NCBI RefSeq assembly: GCF_004364245.1
Contig: NZ_SOAV01000005.1
Location: 372,001 to 436,000, forward strand
From: Streptomyces sp. BK208
Lineage (GTDB): Bacteria; Actinomycetota; Actinomycetes; Streptomycetales; Streptomycetaceae
Direction of reading: 5' to 3'
Length of the DNA stretch: 64,000 bases
In this document: positions 51,714 to 63,794 of the stretch, in pieces
How the letters are laid out: each line of letters opens with the position of its first letter
Numbering within the stretch: the first letter of the stretch is position 1
Made by a program: the position numbers and the translations under genes
The notes under the pieces: model-generated
What the model was told of the DNA's origin: nothing
Databases searched by the model: none
Seen by the model: only the letters and a program-made list of their open reading frames with translations

Positions 51714-53018
51714 GTGCGTGAATACCTGCTGACGCTCTGCATCACGGCCGCGGTGACGTATCTGCTGACAGGGCCGGTACGGAAGTTCGCGATCGTGGCG
51801 GGAGCGATGCCGGAGATCCGGGCACGTGACGTGCACCGGGAGCCCACTCCGCGTCTCGGCGGGATCGCCATGTTCTTCGGGTTGTGCGCCGGCCTGCTGG
51901 TCGCCGACCACCTCACCAACCTCCACGAGGTCTTCGAGAAGTCCAACGAACCGCGGGCCCTGCTGTCCGGGGCGGCCCTGATCTGGCTGATCGGCGTCCT
52001 GGACGACAAGTTCGAGATCGACGCCCTGATCAAGCTGGGCGGCCAGATGATCGCCGCCGGTGTGATGGTGGTGCAGGGCCTGACCATCCTGTGGATCCCG
52101 CTGCCGGGTGTCGGCACGGTGGCGCTCACCCAGTGGCAGGGCACCCTGCTGACGGTGGCGCTGGTCGTCATCACCATCAACGCGGTCAACTTCGTGGACG
52201 GCCTGGACGGCCTCGCGGCGGGCATGGTGTGCATCGCCGCGGCGGCGTTCTTCATGTACGCCTACCGGATCTGGTACTCGTACGGCATCGAGGCCGCGGC
52301 CCCGGCCTCGCTCTTCGCCGCCATCCTCATGGGCATGTGCCTCGGCTTCCTGCCGCACAACATGCACCCCGCCCGGATCTTCATGGGCGACTCGGGCTCC
52401 ATGCTGATCGGCCTCGTGCTGGCGGCCGGCGCGATCTCCGTCACCGGTCAGGTCGACCCGGACGTGATGAAGCTGTTCTCCGGCTCCGAGCGCAACGCCG
52501 TGCACCAGATGGTGCCGGTCTACATCCCGCTGCTGATGCCGCTGACCATCATCGCCATCCCGGCCGCCGACCTGATCCTGGCGATCGTGCGCCGCACCTG
52601 GCGCGGCCAGTCGCCGTTCGCCGCGGACCGGGGGCACCTGCACCACCGGCTGCTGGAGATCGGCCACTCGCACAGTCGCGCGGTGCTGATCATGTACTTC
52701 TTCTCGGCGCTGATCGCCTTCGGCGCGCTCGCCTACTCCGTGAACGCGGCGTCGATGTGGATCGTGCTGAGCGTCGTCTTCCTCAGCGCGATCGGCCTGG
52801 TCCTGCTCCTGCTGCCCCGGTTCACCCCGCGCACCCCCCGCTGGGCCGAGAGCTTCGTGCCGCCGCGCTACCGGCGCCGCCGGGCGGCCGCCGTCACCGG
52901 GGACGCGGGGGAGGCCACCGCGGTCGCGGACGAGGACGAGGAGCGGGTCCCCGTCACCGTGGGCGTCTCGGGCGTCAACGGGGCGACCGCCGTCGGATCC
53001 CGCACGCGGACCAGGTGA
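51714..53018 (+). CDS. WecA/TagO-type glycosyl-phosphate transferase
   Basis: A 434-residue polytopic membrane protein that transfers a sugar-1-phosphate from a UDP-sugar to undecaprenyl phosphate, starting a wall or surface glycan. About ten hydrophobic segments are visible. Active-site motifs are INAVNFVDGLDGLAAGM and ARIFMGDSGSMLIG; the nucleotide-binding end is FAADRGHLHHRLL. The C-terminal 60 residues are polar (EDEERVPVTVG). GTG 51714 follows GTGGGGAAG; an upstream in-frame ATG at 51642 would add an Arg-rich segment. It lies between glyA and the ATP synthase operon, as in other Streptomyces. Confidence 0.9.
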   Translation: MREYLLTLCITAAVTYLLTGPVRKFAIVAGAMPEIRARDVHREPTPRLGGIAMFFGLCAGLLVADHLTNLHEVFEKSNEPRALLSGAALIWLIGVLDDKFEIDALIKLGGQMIAAGVMVVQGLTILWIPLPGVGTVALTQWQGTLLTVALVVITINAVNFVDGLDGLAAGMVCIAAAAFFMYAYRIWYSYGIEAAAPASLFAAILMGMCLGFLPHNMHPARIFMGDSGSMLIGLVLAAGAISVTGQVDPDVMKLFSGSERNAVHQMVPVYIPLLMPLTIIAIPAADLILAIVRRTWRGQSPFAADRGHLHHRLLEIGHSHSRAVLIMYFFSALIAFGALAYSVNAASMWIVLSVVFLSAIGLVLLLLPRFTPRTPRWAESFVPPRYRRRRAAAVTGDAGEATAVADEDEERVPVTVGVSGVNGATAVGSRTRTR

Positions 53019-53321
53019 GAATCGGTGTGCAGTGCACGCGTCCCGAGGGCTGACGAGTCGGGTGGCAAAGCGCCCCATTACCAGACAAGTTGGCGCGGTG
53101 TTTGCACAGACGCGCACAGTCACTCTCATGTGTGACAGCAAGCACACCCACAGGTAAAGACCTCATCAAATAGTTTGTGATACGGTTCACGAGTAATCCC
53201 GGGGTAGAGCCCAAGGACCGTAGTGCGACGGTCTCTTGAGTGTGCGGACACCGTCCGACCCGGGGATACGCTCGTCCATGACGACACCTGCCCCCTGTGT
53301 GTTGAAAGCGGAGTTGCCGCC
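53019..53321. promoter_or_regulatory. Region upstream of the ATP synthase operon
   Basis: A 303-base gap, AT-richer than its surroundings between 53100 and 53200. TGTGAC (53131) with TAAAGA (53155), and TACGGT (53181), are possible promoter elements, but none is close to consensus. No small gene is supported. Confidence 0.45.
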
Positions 53322-53756
53322 ATGCCGTCCAATGACGTCCGGATCCTGCTTCAGGCTGCCGTGCCCACGGCTGCCGTCGGCGCTGTAGCCGCCGTCGTCA
53401 GCGCCGTGGTCGCCGGCGGCAAGGGCGCGGTCGGAGCCGTCGTCGCGACCGTGGTGGCGATGCTCTTCATGGGGATCGGCCTCTACGTCCTGCAGCGCAC
53501 CGCCAAATCGCTTCCGCACCTCTTCCAGGCGATGGGCCTGATGCTCTACGCGGCACAGATCCTGCTGCTGTTCGTCTTCCTCGCCGCGTTCAAGAACACG
53601 ACGCTGTTCAACCCCCGGTCCTTCGCGATCACTTTGGTCGCCGTCACGCTCGCGTGGATCGCCGCGCAGACGCGCGCGCACATGAAGGCCAAGATCCTCT
53701 ACGTCGAACCCGAACCGAAGGGCGAAAAGCCCGAAAAGACGGGCCACTCGTCGTGA
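53322..53756 (+). CDS. atpI: ATP synthase protein I
   Basis: A 144-residue membrane protein with four helices: AAVPTAAVGAVAAVVSAVV, AVGAVVATVVAMLFMGIGL, LMLYAAQILLLFVFLAAF and ITLVAVTLAWIAAQTRA. AtpI proteins assist assembly of the c-ring and are not part of the final complex. ATG 53322 (MPSNDVRILL) is chosen over upstream frame extension because GGAG lies 9 bases before it and the first helix follows. It is the first gene of the ATP synthase operon. Confidence 0.88.
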   Translation: MPSNDVRILLQAAVPTAAVGAVAAVVSAVVAGGKGAVGAVVATVVAMLFMGIGLYVLQRTAKSLPHLFQAMGLMLYAAQILLLFVFLAAFKNTTLFNPRSFAITLVAVTLAWIAAQTRAHMKAKILYVEPEPKGEKPEKTGHSS

Positions 53757-53981
53757 GGGGTAGGGCCGGGATAAAGAGGCATGTGAAGTCCTGCTATCGT
53801 CCGGTGCCAACTGCGGCATCGCGGGCGCGGGCATCTCGGCTGACGCCTGCTGAATCGCGAGGCGAGATGCCCCCCAGCCGCCCCCACACCCGAAACACCA
53901 GTCCCGTGCCGAACAGCGGTTACGCGCCGCGCCGACACAACGAGGTTGCCGTACCCATGCGCCACGATGAAGGAGCCCGCG

Positions 53982-54806
53982 GTGAGTGCTGACCCGACGC
54001 AGGTGCTCGCCTTCGAGACCGACTGCCACCTGTTCGACGGGTGTGGCTTCCCGGCTCCCGGCCTGCACTCGTTCCTCTTCGAGCCGCTCTGGGGCAACGC
54101 AGACGGCAACGGCATGTACTTCAACAAGCCGATGCTGCTCGCCCTGCTCGGCTCGCTCGTGATCGTGGGCTTCTTCTGGGCCGCCTTCAACAAGCCGAAG
54201 GTTGTCCCGGGCAAGCTCCAGATGGTCGCCGAGGCCGGCTACGACTTCATCCGCCGCGGCGTGGTCTACGAGACCATCGGCAAGAAGGAAGGCGAGAAGT
54301 ACGTCCCGCTCGTCGTGACGCTCTTCTTCTTCATCTGGATGATGAACCTCTGGTCGGTCATCCCGGTCGCCCAGTTCCCGGTGACGTCGATCATCGCCTA
54401 CCCCGCGGGCATGGCCGCGATCGTCTACATCCTGTGGGTCTCGCTGACCTTCAAGCGCCACGGCTTCGTCGGCTTCTTCAAGAACGTCACCGGCTACGAC
54501 AAGTCGCTCGGCCCGGTGCTGCCGCTGGCCATGACGATCGAGTTCTTCTCGAACCTCATCGTCCGCCCCTTCACCCACGCCGTCCGGCTCTTCGCGAACA
54601 TGTTCGCGGGCCACACGCTGCTGCTCCTCTTCACGATCGCCAGCTGGTACATGCTGAACGGCATCGGCATCGCCTACGCGGGCGTCTCGTTCGTGATGAC
54701 GATCATCATGACGGCCTTCGAGCTCTTCATCCAGGCCGTGCAGGCTTACGTGTTCGTGCTGCTGACCTGCACCTACATCCAGGGCGCGCTCGCCGAGCAC
54801 CACTGA
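53982..54806 (+). CDS. atpB: ATP synthase F0 subunit a
   Basis: A 274-residue proton-channel subunit. The essential Arg is in HAVRLFANMFAGHTLLLLF, and the last helix holds the conserved AFELFIQAVQAYVFVLLTC. Upstream helices include LFFFIWMMNLWSVIPVAQF. GTG 53982 (MSADPTQVLAFE) is preferred because AAGGAG lies 6 bases before it; the in-frame ATG at 53967 is part of that Shine-Dalgarno stretch. Confidence 0.95.
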   Translation: MSADPTQVLAFETDCHLFDGCGFPAPGLHSFLFEPLWGNADGNGMYFNKPMLLALLGSLVIVGFFWAAFNKPKVVPGKLQMVAEAGYDFIRRGVVYETIGKKEGEKYVPLVVTLFFFIWMMNLWSVIPVAQFPVTSIIAYPAGMAAIVYILWVSLTFKRHGFVGFFKNVTGYDKSLGPVLPLAMTIEFFSNLIVRPFTHAVRLFANMFAGHTLLLLFTIASWYMLNGIGIAYAGVSFVMTIIMTAFELFIQAVQAYVFVLLTCTYIQGALAEHH

Positions 54807-54861
54807 GTCCGTCCCGCACCACACCCCAGCCGTCCGGTGGCCAACCCCCACCGGTCCGTAA

Positions 54862-55104
<243 letters not shown>

Positions 55105-55146
55105 GACGAAGACTGACGACCGACCCTTTCGACGAAAGGCATTGAT

Positions 55147-55707
55147 GTGACTTCCGCCCTGGTTTTCCTGGCGGCTGAGGGTGAGAAGGAGAACCCCCTC
55201 ATCCCGCCGTGGCCCGAGCTGGTCATCGGCCTGATCGCCTTCGTCATCGTCTTCGGCTTCCTCGCCAAGAAGCTCCTCCCGAACATCAACAAGGTTCTGG
55301 AGCAGCGTCGCGAGGCCATCGAGGGCGGTATCGAGAAGGCCGAGGCCGCGCAGACCGAGGCCCAGAGCGTCCTCGAGCAGTACAAGGCCCAGCTCGCCGA
55401 GGCCCGGCACGAGGCCGCGCGCCTGCGTCAGGAGGCGCAGGAGCAGGGCGCCACGCTCATCGCCGAGATGCGCGCGGAAGGCCAGCGGCAGCGTGAGGAG
55501 ATCATCGCCGCCGGTCACGCCCAGATCCAGGCCGACCGCAAGGCCGCCGCGTCCGCGCTGCGCCAGGACGTCGGACAGCTGGCGACCCAGCTGGCCGGCA
55601 AGCTGGTCGGTGAGTCCCTCGAGGACCACGCCCGCCAGAGCCGTGTGATCGACCGGTTCCTGGACGAGCTGGACGACAAGGCGACGAAGGCAGAGGCAAC
55701 CCGATGA
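55147..55707 (+). CDS. atpF: ATP synthase F0 subunit b
   Basis: A 186-residue stator subunit. One membrane helix (LVIGLIAFVIVFGFLAKKLL, about residues 25-44) is followed by a long Ala/Glu/Arg-rich helix forming the peripheral stalk. GTG 55147 is the only in-frame start near the Shine-Dalgarno GAAAGG; the ATG overlapping it leads directly to a stop. Its stop overlaps the atpH start as ATGA. Confidence 0.95.
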   Translation: MTSALVFLAAEGEKENPLIPPWPELVIGLIAFVIVFGFLAKKLLPNINKVLEQRREAIEGGIEKAEAAQTEAQSVLEQYKAQLAEARHEAARLRQEAQEQGATLIAEMRAEGQRQREEIIAAGHAQIQADRKAAASALRQDVGQLATQLAGKLVGESLEDHARQSRVIDRFLDELDDKATKAEATR

Positions 55708-56519
55708 ACGGAGCGAGCCGCGAGGCCCTGGCCGCCGCGCGCGAGCGTCTCGACGCGCTGACGGACTCCACGTCCGTGGACGCCGGCTCGCTCGCCGACG
55801 AGCTGGCCGCCGTCACCGCGCTGCTCCACCGCGAGGTGTCGCTGCGTCGGGTCCTCACCGACCCGGCGCAGGCGGGCGAGGCCAAGGCCGAGCTCGCCCA
55901 GCGTCTCCTCGGCACCCAGGTCAGCGGCCAGGCCGTCGACCTGGTGGCCGGCATGGTGCGCTCCCGCTGGTCGCAGTCCCGCGACCTGGTGGACGCGCTG
56001 GAGGAGCTGGCGAACACCGCCGACCTCACCGCCGCCCAGAAGCGGGGCCGGCTCGACAACGTGGAGGACGAGCTGTTCCGGTTCGGCCGGATCGTCTCCT
56101 CCAACACCGAGCTGCGCGCCGCGCTCACCAACCGGTCGGCCACCACCGCGGCCAAGGGCGAGCTGCTGCGCAGCCTGCTCGGCGGCCGGGCGGAGCAGAC
56201 CACCGAGCGTCTGGTGACGCGCCTTGTCACCGCGCCGCGGGGACGTAGCCTGGAGTCGGGACTCGAGTCCCTGTCCAAGCTCGCCGCCGACCGGCGGGAC
56301 CGGATGGTCGCCGTGGTCACCTCGGCGGTGCCGCTGAGCGACACGCAGAAGCAGCGCCTCGGCGCGGCCCTCGCGAAGGTCTACGGCCGTCCGATGCACC
56401 TGAACCTCGACGTGGACCCCGAGGTTCTCGGCGGAATGCGGGTGCAGGTCGGCGACGAGGTCATCAACGGCTCCATCGCGGACCGTCTGGAGGACGCCGG
56501 CCGCCGGCTGGCGAGCTGA
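55704..56519 (+). CDS. atpH: ATP synthase F1 subunit delta
   Basis: A 271-residue subunit joining the peripheral stalk to F1. It is longer than the usual 180 residues, as in other actinobacteria, because of an N-terminal extension of helices. The conserved C-terminal segment is LNLDVDPEVLGGMRVQVGDE followed by VINGSIADRLEDAGRRL. It is translationally coupled to atpF. A 179-base gap with a G-rich stretch separates it from atpA. Confidence 0.95.
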   Translation: MNGASREALAAARERLDALTDSTSVDAGSLADELAAVTALLHREVSLRRVLTDPAQAGEAKAELAQRLLGTQVSGQAVDLVAGMVRSRWSQSRDLVDALEELANTADLTAAQKRGRLDNVEDELFRFGRIVSSNTELRAALTNRSATTAAKGELLRSLLGGRAEQTTERLVTRLVTAPRGRSLESGLESLSKLAADRRDRMVAVVTSAVPLSDTQKQRLGAALAKVYGRPMHLNLDVDPEVLGGMRVQVGDEVINGSIADRLEDAGRRLAS

Positions 56520-56698
56520 CGCCTCACGCGATTCACGTCGCGACAACAGCACAGCAGTAACAGAGCAGTAGCAGTACGTACTTACGACGGCCCTGGTTGG
56601 GCCGTGCAGAGGATTCACCTCTCATTGGGGGGAGTCCCGACTCGTGGAATACCCCCCAAGTGAAACTTCGGGCCCAACAAGGAGAGCAGGGAACTCAG

Positions 56699-58288
56699 AT
56701 GGCGGAGCTCACGATCCGGCCGGAGGAGATCCGGGACGCACTGGAGAACTTCGTCCAGTCGTACAAGCCGGACGCGGCCTCGCGCGAGGAGGTCGGTACG
56801 GTCACCCTTGCCGGCGACGGCATCGCGAAGGTCGAGGGCCTGCCCTCGGCCATGGCCAACGAACTGCTGAAGTTCGAGGACGGCACCCTCGGCCTCGCCC
56901 TCAACCTCGAGGAGCGCGAGATCGGTTGCGTCGTCCTCGGTGAGTTCAGCGGCATCGAGGAGGGGCAGCCGGTCTCGCGTACCGGTGAGGTCCTCTCCGT
57001 GGCCGTCGGCGAGGGCTACCTCGGCCGCGTCGTCGACCCCCTCGGCAACCCGATCGACGGCCTCGGCGAGATCGAGACCAGCGGTCGCCGCGCCCTGGAG
57101 CTGCAGGCCCCCACGGTCATGCAGCGCAAGTCGGTGCACGAGCCGATGGAGACCGGCTACAAGGCCGTCGACGCCATGACCCCGATCGGCCGCGGTCAGC
57201 GTCAGCTGATCATCGGCGACCGGCAGACCGGCAAGACCGCCCTGGCCGTCGACACGATCATCAACCAGCGCGACAACTGGCGCACCGGCGACCCGAACAA
57301 GCAGGTCCGCTGCATCTACGTCGCCATCGGTCAGAAGGGCTCCACCATCGCGTCCGTGCGCGGTGCGCTGGAGGAGAACGGCGCGCTGGAGTACACGACC
57401 ATCGTGGCCGCCCCGGCGTCCGACCCGGCCGGCTACAAGTACCTGGCGCCGTACACCGGCTCGGCCATCGGCCAGCAGTGGATGTACGAGGGCAAGCACG
57501 TCCTGATCATCTTCGACGACCTGTCGAAGCAGGCCGACGCCTACCGCGCCGTGTCGCTGCTGCTGCGCCGCCCGCCGGGCCGCGAGGCCTACCCGGGTGA
57601 CGTCTTCTACCTGCACTCCCGTCTGCTGGAGCGCTGCGCGAAGCTCTCCGATGCCGAGGGCGCCGGCTCGATGACCGGTCTGCCGATCGTCGAGACCAAG
57701 GCCAACGACGTGTCGGCGTTCATCCCGACCAACGTCATCTCCATCACCGACGGCCAGTGCTTCCTGGAGTCCGACCTGTTCAACGCCGGCCAGCGTCCGG
57801 CCCTGAACGTCGGTATCTCGGTCTCCCGCGTCGGTGGCTCGGCCCAGCACAAGGCCATGAAGCAGGTCTCCGGCCGACTGCGCGTGGACCTCGCCCAGTT
57901 CCGCGAGCTGGAGGCGTTCGCCGCCTTCGGTTCCGACCTGGACGCCGCGTCGAAGTCGCAGCTGGAGCGCGGTCAGCGCATGGTCGAGCTGCTGAAGCAG
58001 GACCAGTACCAGCCGATGGCCACCGAGGACCAGGTCGTCTCCGTCTGGGCCGGCACCACCGGCAAGATGGACGAGGTCCCCGTCAACGACATCCGCCGCT
58101 TCGAGAAGGAGCTGCTCGAGTACCTGCACCGCCAGGAGCAGGGCCTCATGACCTCCATCCGCGAGGGCGGCAAGATGTCCGACGACACCCTGCAGGCCGT
58201 CGCCGAGGCGATCGCGGCGTTCAAGAAGCAGTTCGAGACCTCGGACGGCAAGCTGCTCGGCGAGGACGCCCCGTCCGTCGCCAAGTGA
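56699..58288 (+). CDS. atpA: ATP synthase F1 subunit alpha
   Basis: A 529-residue F1 subunit with non-catalytic nucleotide sites. Walker A is [17 protein letters not shown], and [20 protein letters not shown] with the following [10 protein letters not shown] is the family signature. The C-terminal 30 residues are an acidic tail seen in actinobacteria, where it can restrain ATP hydrolysis. ATG 56699 ([12 protein letters not shown]) is chosen because AAGGAGA and GGGA lie upstream and the family start follows; the longer frame begins in the gap. Confidence 0.97.
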   Translation: MAELTIRPEEIRDALENFVQSYKPDAASREEVGTVTLAGDGIAKVEGLPSAMANELLKFEDGTLGLALNLEEREIGCVVLGEFSGIEEGQPVSRTGEVLSVAVGEGYLGRVVDPLGNPIDGLGEIETSGRRALELQAPTVMQRKSVHEPMETGYKAVDAMTPIGRGQRQLIIGDRQTGKTALAVDTIINQRDNWRTGDPNKQVRCIYVAIGQKGSTIASVRGALEENGALEYTTIVAAPASDPAGYKYLAPYTGSAIGQQWMYEGKHVLIIFDDLSKQADAYRAVSLLLRRPPGREAYPGDVFYLHSRLLERCAKLSDAEGAGSMTGLPIVETKANDVSAFIPTNVISITDGQCFLESDLFNAGQRPALNVGISVSRVGGSAQHKAMKQVSGRLRVDLAQFRELEAFAAFGSDLDAASKSQLERGQRMVELLKQDQYQPMATEDQVVSVWAGTTGKMDEVPVNDIRRFEKELLEYLHRQEQGLMTSIREGGKMSDDTLQAVAEAIAAFKKQFETSDGKLLGEDAPSVAK

Positions 58289-58309
58289 CGTAAGGAAGGG
58301 ACCTGACTC

Positions 58310-60663
<2,354 letters not shown>

Positions 60664-60697
60664 GCCTCGGCTCGCGGTGAGCCGCACGGCTCATCAT

Positions 60698-60730
60698 CCG
60701 GAGGGGGCGGGCGCGTCCCGTCCCCTCCGG
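60698..60730 (+). terminator. Strong hairpin between atpD and atpC
   Basis: CCGGAGGGGGCGGG pairs with CCCGTCCCCTCCGG (14 positions, one G-T) around CGCGT. It lies 35 bases after the atpD stop, within the operon. It may stop part of the transcription before atpC or protect upstream mRNA. Confidence 0.65.
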
Positions 60731-60794
60731 CACGCCCCTTAGACTTGTAACCAACACCCGGCTCTCCCGCCGGGTGGTGACCCGAGGAGCCACC

Positions 60795-61169
60795 TTGGCT
60801 GCTGAGCTGCACGTCGCGCTGGTCGCGGCCGACCGAGAGGTCTGGTCCGGCGAGGCCACCCTGGTCGTCGCGCGCACCACGTCCGGCGACATCGGCGTCA
60901 TGCCCGGTCACCAGCCGCTGCTCGGTGTGCTGGAGTCGGGCCCGGTGACCATTCGTACGAGTGACGGCGGGACGGTCGTCGCCGCCGTGCACGGCGGTTT
61001 CATCTCGTTCGCCGACAACAAGCTGTCGCTGCTGGCCGAGACCGCCGAGCTGGCGGACGAGATCGACGTCCACCGCGCCGAGCGGGAGCTGGAGCGCGCG
61101 AAGACGGAGGGCGACGCCCACGCCGAGCGCCGCGCGGACGTCCGACTGCGCGCGGCGGCGGGACGCTGA
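60795..61169 (+). CDS. atpC: ATP synthase F1 subunit epsilon
   Basis: A 124-residue subunit that couples the rotor and can inhibit ATP hydrolysis. The N-terminal beta-sandwich starts AAELHVALVAADREVWSGEA and has IGVMPGHQPLLGVLESGPV; two C-terminal helices are Arg/Glu-rich. TTG 60795 is chosen because GAGGAG lies 5 bases before it; the in-frame upstream GTG gives a non-family extension. It is the last gene of the operon. Confidence 0.94.
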   Translation: MAAELHVALVAADREVWSGEATLVVARTTSGDIGVMPGHQPLLGVLESGPVTIRTSDGGTVVAAVHGGFISFADNKLSLLAETAELADEIDVHRAERELERAKTEGDAHAERRADVRLRAAAGR

Positions 61170-61311
61170 TCCACAGCACTGTGCGATAGCGTCGTGCCAT
61201 GACGTCACTCAGCCGCGGCTGGGACCGGAGTCATCCGGACCCGGCCGCGGCTGAGGCAGATCCGGGTGTTTTTTCCGTTCCGTTACCTAGGAGACGAGGA
61301 GGTCGGTGTCG

Positions 61312-61758
61312 ATGGCCCTCGCTCTGACTGTGTGCGGAATCGTGGTCGCCCTGGTGGTGATCGGGCTCTTCGTCTTCGGTCTGCGCCGTCGGCTGATCCA
61401 GCGCTCGGGCGGCACCTTCGACTGTTCCCTGCGCTGGGACGCCCCCGAGGAGGGCGACTCGGGCGGCAAGGGCTGGGCCTACGGGGTGGCCCGCTACAAC
61501 GGCGACCGGGTCGAGTGGTACCGCGTCTTCTCGTACTCCCCCCGCCCGCGCCGCGTGCTCGAACGCTCGGCGATCGAGGTGGCCGGCCGCCGGGTGCCGG
61601 ACGGCGAGGAGGAGTTGGCGCTGCTCTCCGACGCCGTGGTCCTGGCCTGTCTGCACCGGGGCACGCGGCTCGAACTCGCGATGAGCGACGACGCGCTGAC
61701 CGGATTCCTCGCGTGGCTGGAAGCGGCCCCGCCCGGACAGCGGGTGAACGTGGCGTAG
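61312..61758 (+). CDS. DUF2550 membrane protein
   Basis: A 148-residue protein with one N-terminal membrane helix (LTVCGIVVALVVIGLFVFGL) followed by a PH-like DUF2550 domain (GGTFDCSLRWDAPEE, GWAYGVARYNGDRVEWYRVF). The family is restricted to actinobacteria, lies next to atpC in many of them, and has no known function. ATG 61312 has GAGGAGG 9 bases upstream; GTG 61306 adds two residues. It ends in a hairpin shared with the convergent chitinase gene. Confidence 0.85.
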   Translation: MALALTVCGIVVALVVIGLFVFGLRRRLIQRSGGTFDCSLRWDAPEEGDSGGKGWAYGVARYNGDRVEWYRVFSYSPRPRRVLERSAIEVAGRRVPDGEEELALLSDAVVLACLHRGTRLELAMSDDALTGFLAWLEAAPPGQRVNVA

Positions 61759-61807
61759 CCGCACTCACCCTCCCCTGGACGAAGACCGGGAGAGTGAATG
61801 CGGCTAC
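61755..61807. terminator. Bidirectional terminator between DUF2550 and chitinase genes
   Basis: Arms 61755-61774 and 61788-61807 pair at 18 of 20 positions around a 13-base loop, and the DUF2550 stop lies inside the left arm. The two mismatches become G-T pairs on the minus-strand transcript, so it should work better for the chitinase mRNA. Confidence 0.8.
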
Positions 61808-61817
61808 GGGACGGTTC

Positions 61818-63647
61818 TTACTTCAGGCCGCTGTCGATGGCGCTCACCAGTTCACCGTTGGTGGTGTCGCCGCTGAACTCCCAGAAGAAGGCGCCGCCGA
61901 GGCCCTGCTGCTCCGCCCAGTCCATCTTCGACTTGATGGTGGCCGGGGTGTCGTAGGACCACCAGTTGCTGCCGCAGTGGGCGTACGCGGTGCCGGCGAT
62001 CGTGCCGGTGGCCGGGCAGCTGGTCTTGAGGACCTTGTAGTCCTCGATGCCCGCCTCGTAGGTGCCGGTCGCCGGGCCGGTCGCGGTGCCGCCGGGGGCG
62101 GCCTGCGTGACACCGGTCCAGCCGCGGCCGTAGAAGCCGATGCCGATCAGCAGCTTGCCGGCCGGCACGCCCCTGGCCTTGAACTTCGCCATCGCGTCGG
62201 CGGTGTTGAAGCCCTGCTGCGGGATGCCGTCGTACGCGGTCAGCGGCGAGTGCGGGGCGGTCGGGCCGTTCTTCGCCCAGGCGCCGAAGAAGTCGTACGT
62301 CATCACGTTGTACCAGTTGATGTACTTCGAGGCCTCGCCGTAGTCGGCGGCCTCGATCTTGCCGCCGTCCGAGCCGTCGGCGGTGACGGCCGCGGTGATC
62401 AGGTAGTCCTGGCCGAACTCGGCGCGCATGGCCTTCATCATGCTGCTGAAGGCGTTCGGGGCGCTGGTCTCGTCGCAGCTGAGACCGCAGGCGTTCGGGT
62501 ACTCCCAGTCCAGGTCGATGCCGTCGAAGACGTCCGCCCAGCGCGGGTCCTCGACCAGGTCGTGACAGGACTTGGCGAAGGCGGCCGGGTTCTTCACGGC
62601 GTCGGGGAAGCCGCCGGACCAGGTCCAGCCGCCGAAGGAGTAGAGGATCTTGATGTTCGGGTACTTGGCCTTCAGCTTGCGCAGCTGGTTGAAGTTGCCG
62701 CGCAGGGGCTGGTCCCAGGTGTCGGCGACGCCGTCGACGGACTGGTCGGCGGTGTACGCCTTGTCGTAGTCGGCGTAGGAGTCGCCGATGGTGCACTTGC
62801 CGCCCTGGACGTTGCCGAAGGCGTAGTTGATGTGCGTGATCTTCGCGGCGGAGCCGGAGGTGACCAGGTTCTTCACGTGGTAGTTGCGCCCGTAGACGCC
62901 CCAGTTGGTGAAGTAGCCCATCTTGACCTCGTCACCGGTGCCGGGGTTGCCGCCGTCCCCGCCGCCGGTGGTGGTGACCTTCACGGAGCCGCTGGCCGGA
63001 CCGGTCTGGTCGGCGGTGTCACGGGCCTTGACGCTGTACGAGTACGCGGTGCCCTTGGTGAGGCCGGTGTCCGTGTAGGTGGTGCCGGTGACGGTGGCGA
63101 CCTTCGCGCCGTCCCGCAGCACGTCGTAGTTCTTGACGCCCTTGTCGTCGGTGGCCGCCGCCCAGGACAGCTTCACCGAGGTGTCGGTGACGTTCGAGGC
63201 GGTGGGTGTACCGGGCGCGGAGGGGGCCGCGTCGCCGGGCACCGAGGTGCCGTCGCAGCTGCCGCCGTTGAGCTTGCAGTTGGACGGGGAGCCGGGGCCG
63301 CTGCCGTTGAAGCCGAAGGAGACCGAGGCGCCGGGGGCGAGCGTCCCGTTCCAGCCGACGTTCTTGGCGGTCCAGTGGTCGGCGGAGTTGGTGACGGTGG
63401 CGTCCCAGGCGGAGGTGACCTTGGTGCCGGAGGGGAAGTCCCACTCGACGGTCCAGGAGCTGAGGGGGGTGGTGCCGGTGTTCTTCACCGTCCAGCTGCC
63501 GCCGAAGCCCGTGCCCCAGTCCGAGGTCTTGGCGAACGTGGCCGTCGCGCTGGTGGCCGCCTGCGCCGGGCTCGCGAGGCCGACCAGGCCGGCCAGGGGA
63601 AGCGCCAGGGTCGCTGCGAGTGCCGCGGCTTTGTGTCTGAAGCGCAT
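61818..63647 (-). CDS. chiC: Secreted chitinase ChiC type (CBM2-FnIII-GH18)
   Basis: A 609-residue exported chitinase. The signal peptide (AAALAATLALPLAGLVGLAS, cleavage after AQA) is followed by a type 2 carbohydrate-binding module (residues 31-130), a fibronectin type III domain (about 145-225) and a GH18 catalytic domain to the end. The catalytic motif is FDGIDLDWEYP with Glu382 as acid/base; the preceding strand is ILYSFGGWTWSGGFP. It degrades chitin by endo-cleavage. ATG 63647 has a strong AAGGAGG site. Two direct repeats over its promoter and the response-regulator gene upstream give the usual chitin-responsive control. Confidence 0.95.
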   Translation of the reverse strand: MRFRHKAAALAATLALPLAGLVGLASPAQAATSATATFAKTSDWGTGFGGSWTVKNTGTTPLSSWTVEWDFPSGTKVTSAWDATVTNSADHWTAKNVGWNGTLAPGASVSFGFNGSGPGSPSNCKLNGGSCDGTSVPGDAAPSAPGTPTASNVTDTSVKLSWAAATDDKGVKNYDVLRDGAKVATVTGTTYTDTGLTKGTAYSYSVKARDTADQTGPASGSVKVTTTGGGDGGNPGTGDEVKMGYFTNWGVYGRNYHVKNLVTSGSAAKITHINYAFGNVQGGKCTIGDSYADYDKAYTADQSVDGVADTWDQPLRGNFNQLRKLKAKYPNIKILYSFGGWTWSGGFPDAVKNPAAFAKSCHDLVEDPRWADVFDGIDLDWEYPNACGLSCDETSAPNAFSSMMKAMRAEFGQDYLITAAVTADGSDGGKIEAADYGEASKYINWYNVMTYDFFGAWAKNGPTAPHSPLTAYDGIPQQGFNTADAMAKFKARGVPAGKLLIGIGFYGRGWTGVTQAAPGGTATGPATGTYEAGIEDYKVLKTSCPATGTIAGTAYAHCGSNWWSYDTPATIKSKMDWAEQQGLGGAFFWEFSGDTTNGELVSAIDSGLK

Positions 63648-63711
63648 GTGCGCCTCCTTATATGACGTTGTTGTTGTGGGCATGACTGAGCCTCATGCCC
63701 GCAGTGCCGCG

Positions 63712-63740
63712 AGAATAGAAAGGTCTGGACCATAGGTCAA
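63712..63740 (-). promoter_or_regulatory. Promoter of the chitinase gene
   Basis: On the minus strand TTGACC (63740-63735) and TATTCT (63717-63712) are separated by 17 bp, close to consensus. The operator repeats overlap the spacer and the -35 side. Confidence 0.75.
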
Positions 63741-63753
63741 TAGGTCTGGACCA
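63721..63753 (-). repeat. 12-bp direct repeat operator of the chitinase gene
   Basis: TGGTCCAGACCT (minus-strand reading) occurs at 63742-63753 and 63721-63732, 21 bp apart. Such repeats over Streptomyces chitinase promoters mediate chitin induction and glucose repression and are bound by regulators including the GntR protein DasR. Confidence 0.85.
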
Positions 63754-63794
63754 ATGTGCCGCAGTGTGGTTGAGCCGGTGACCGAGAGGGGAAA

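Noticed and set aside
61266..63665. 799-codon plus-strand frame opposite the chitinase
   Set aside because: The chitinase with signal peptide, three domains and promoter is certain; this frame is its antisense shadow.
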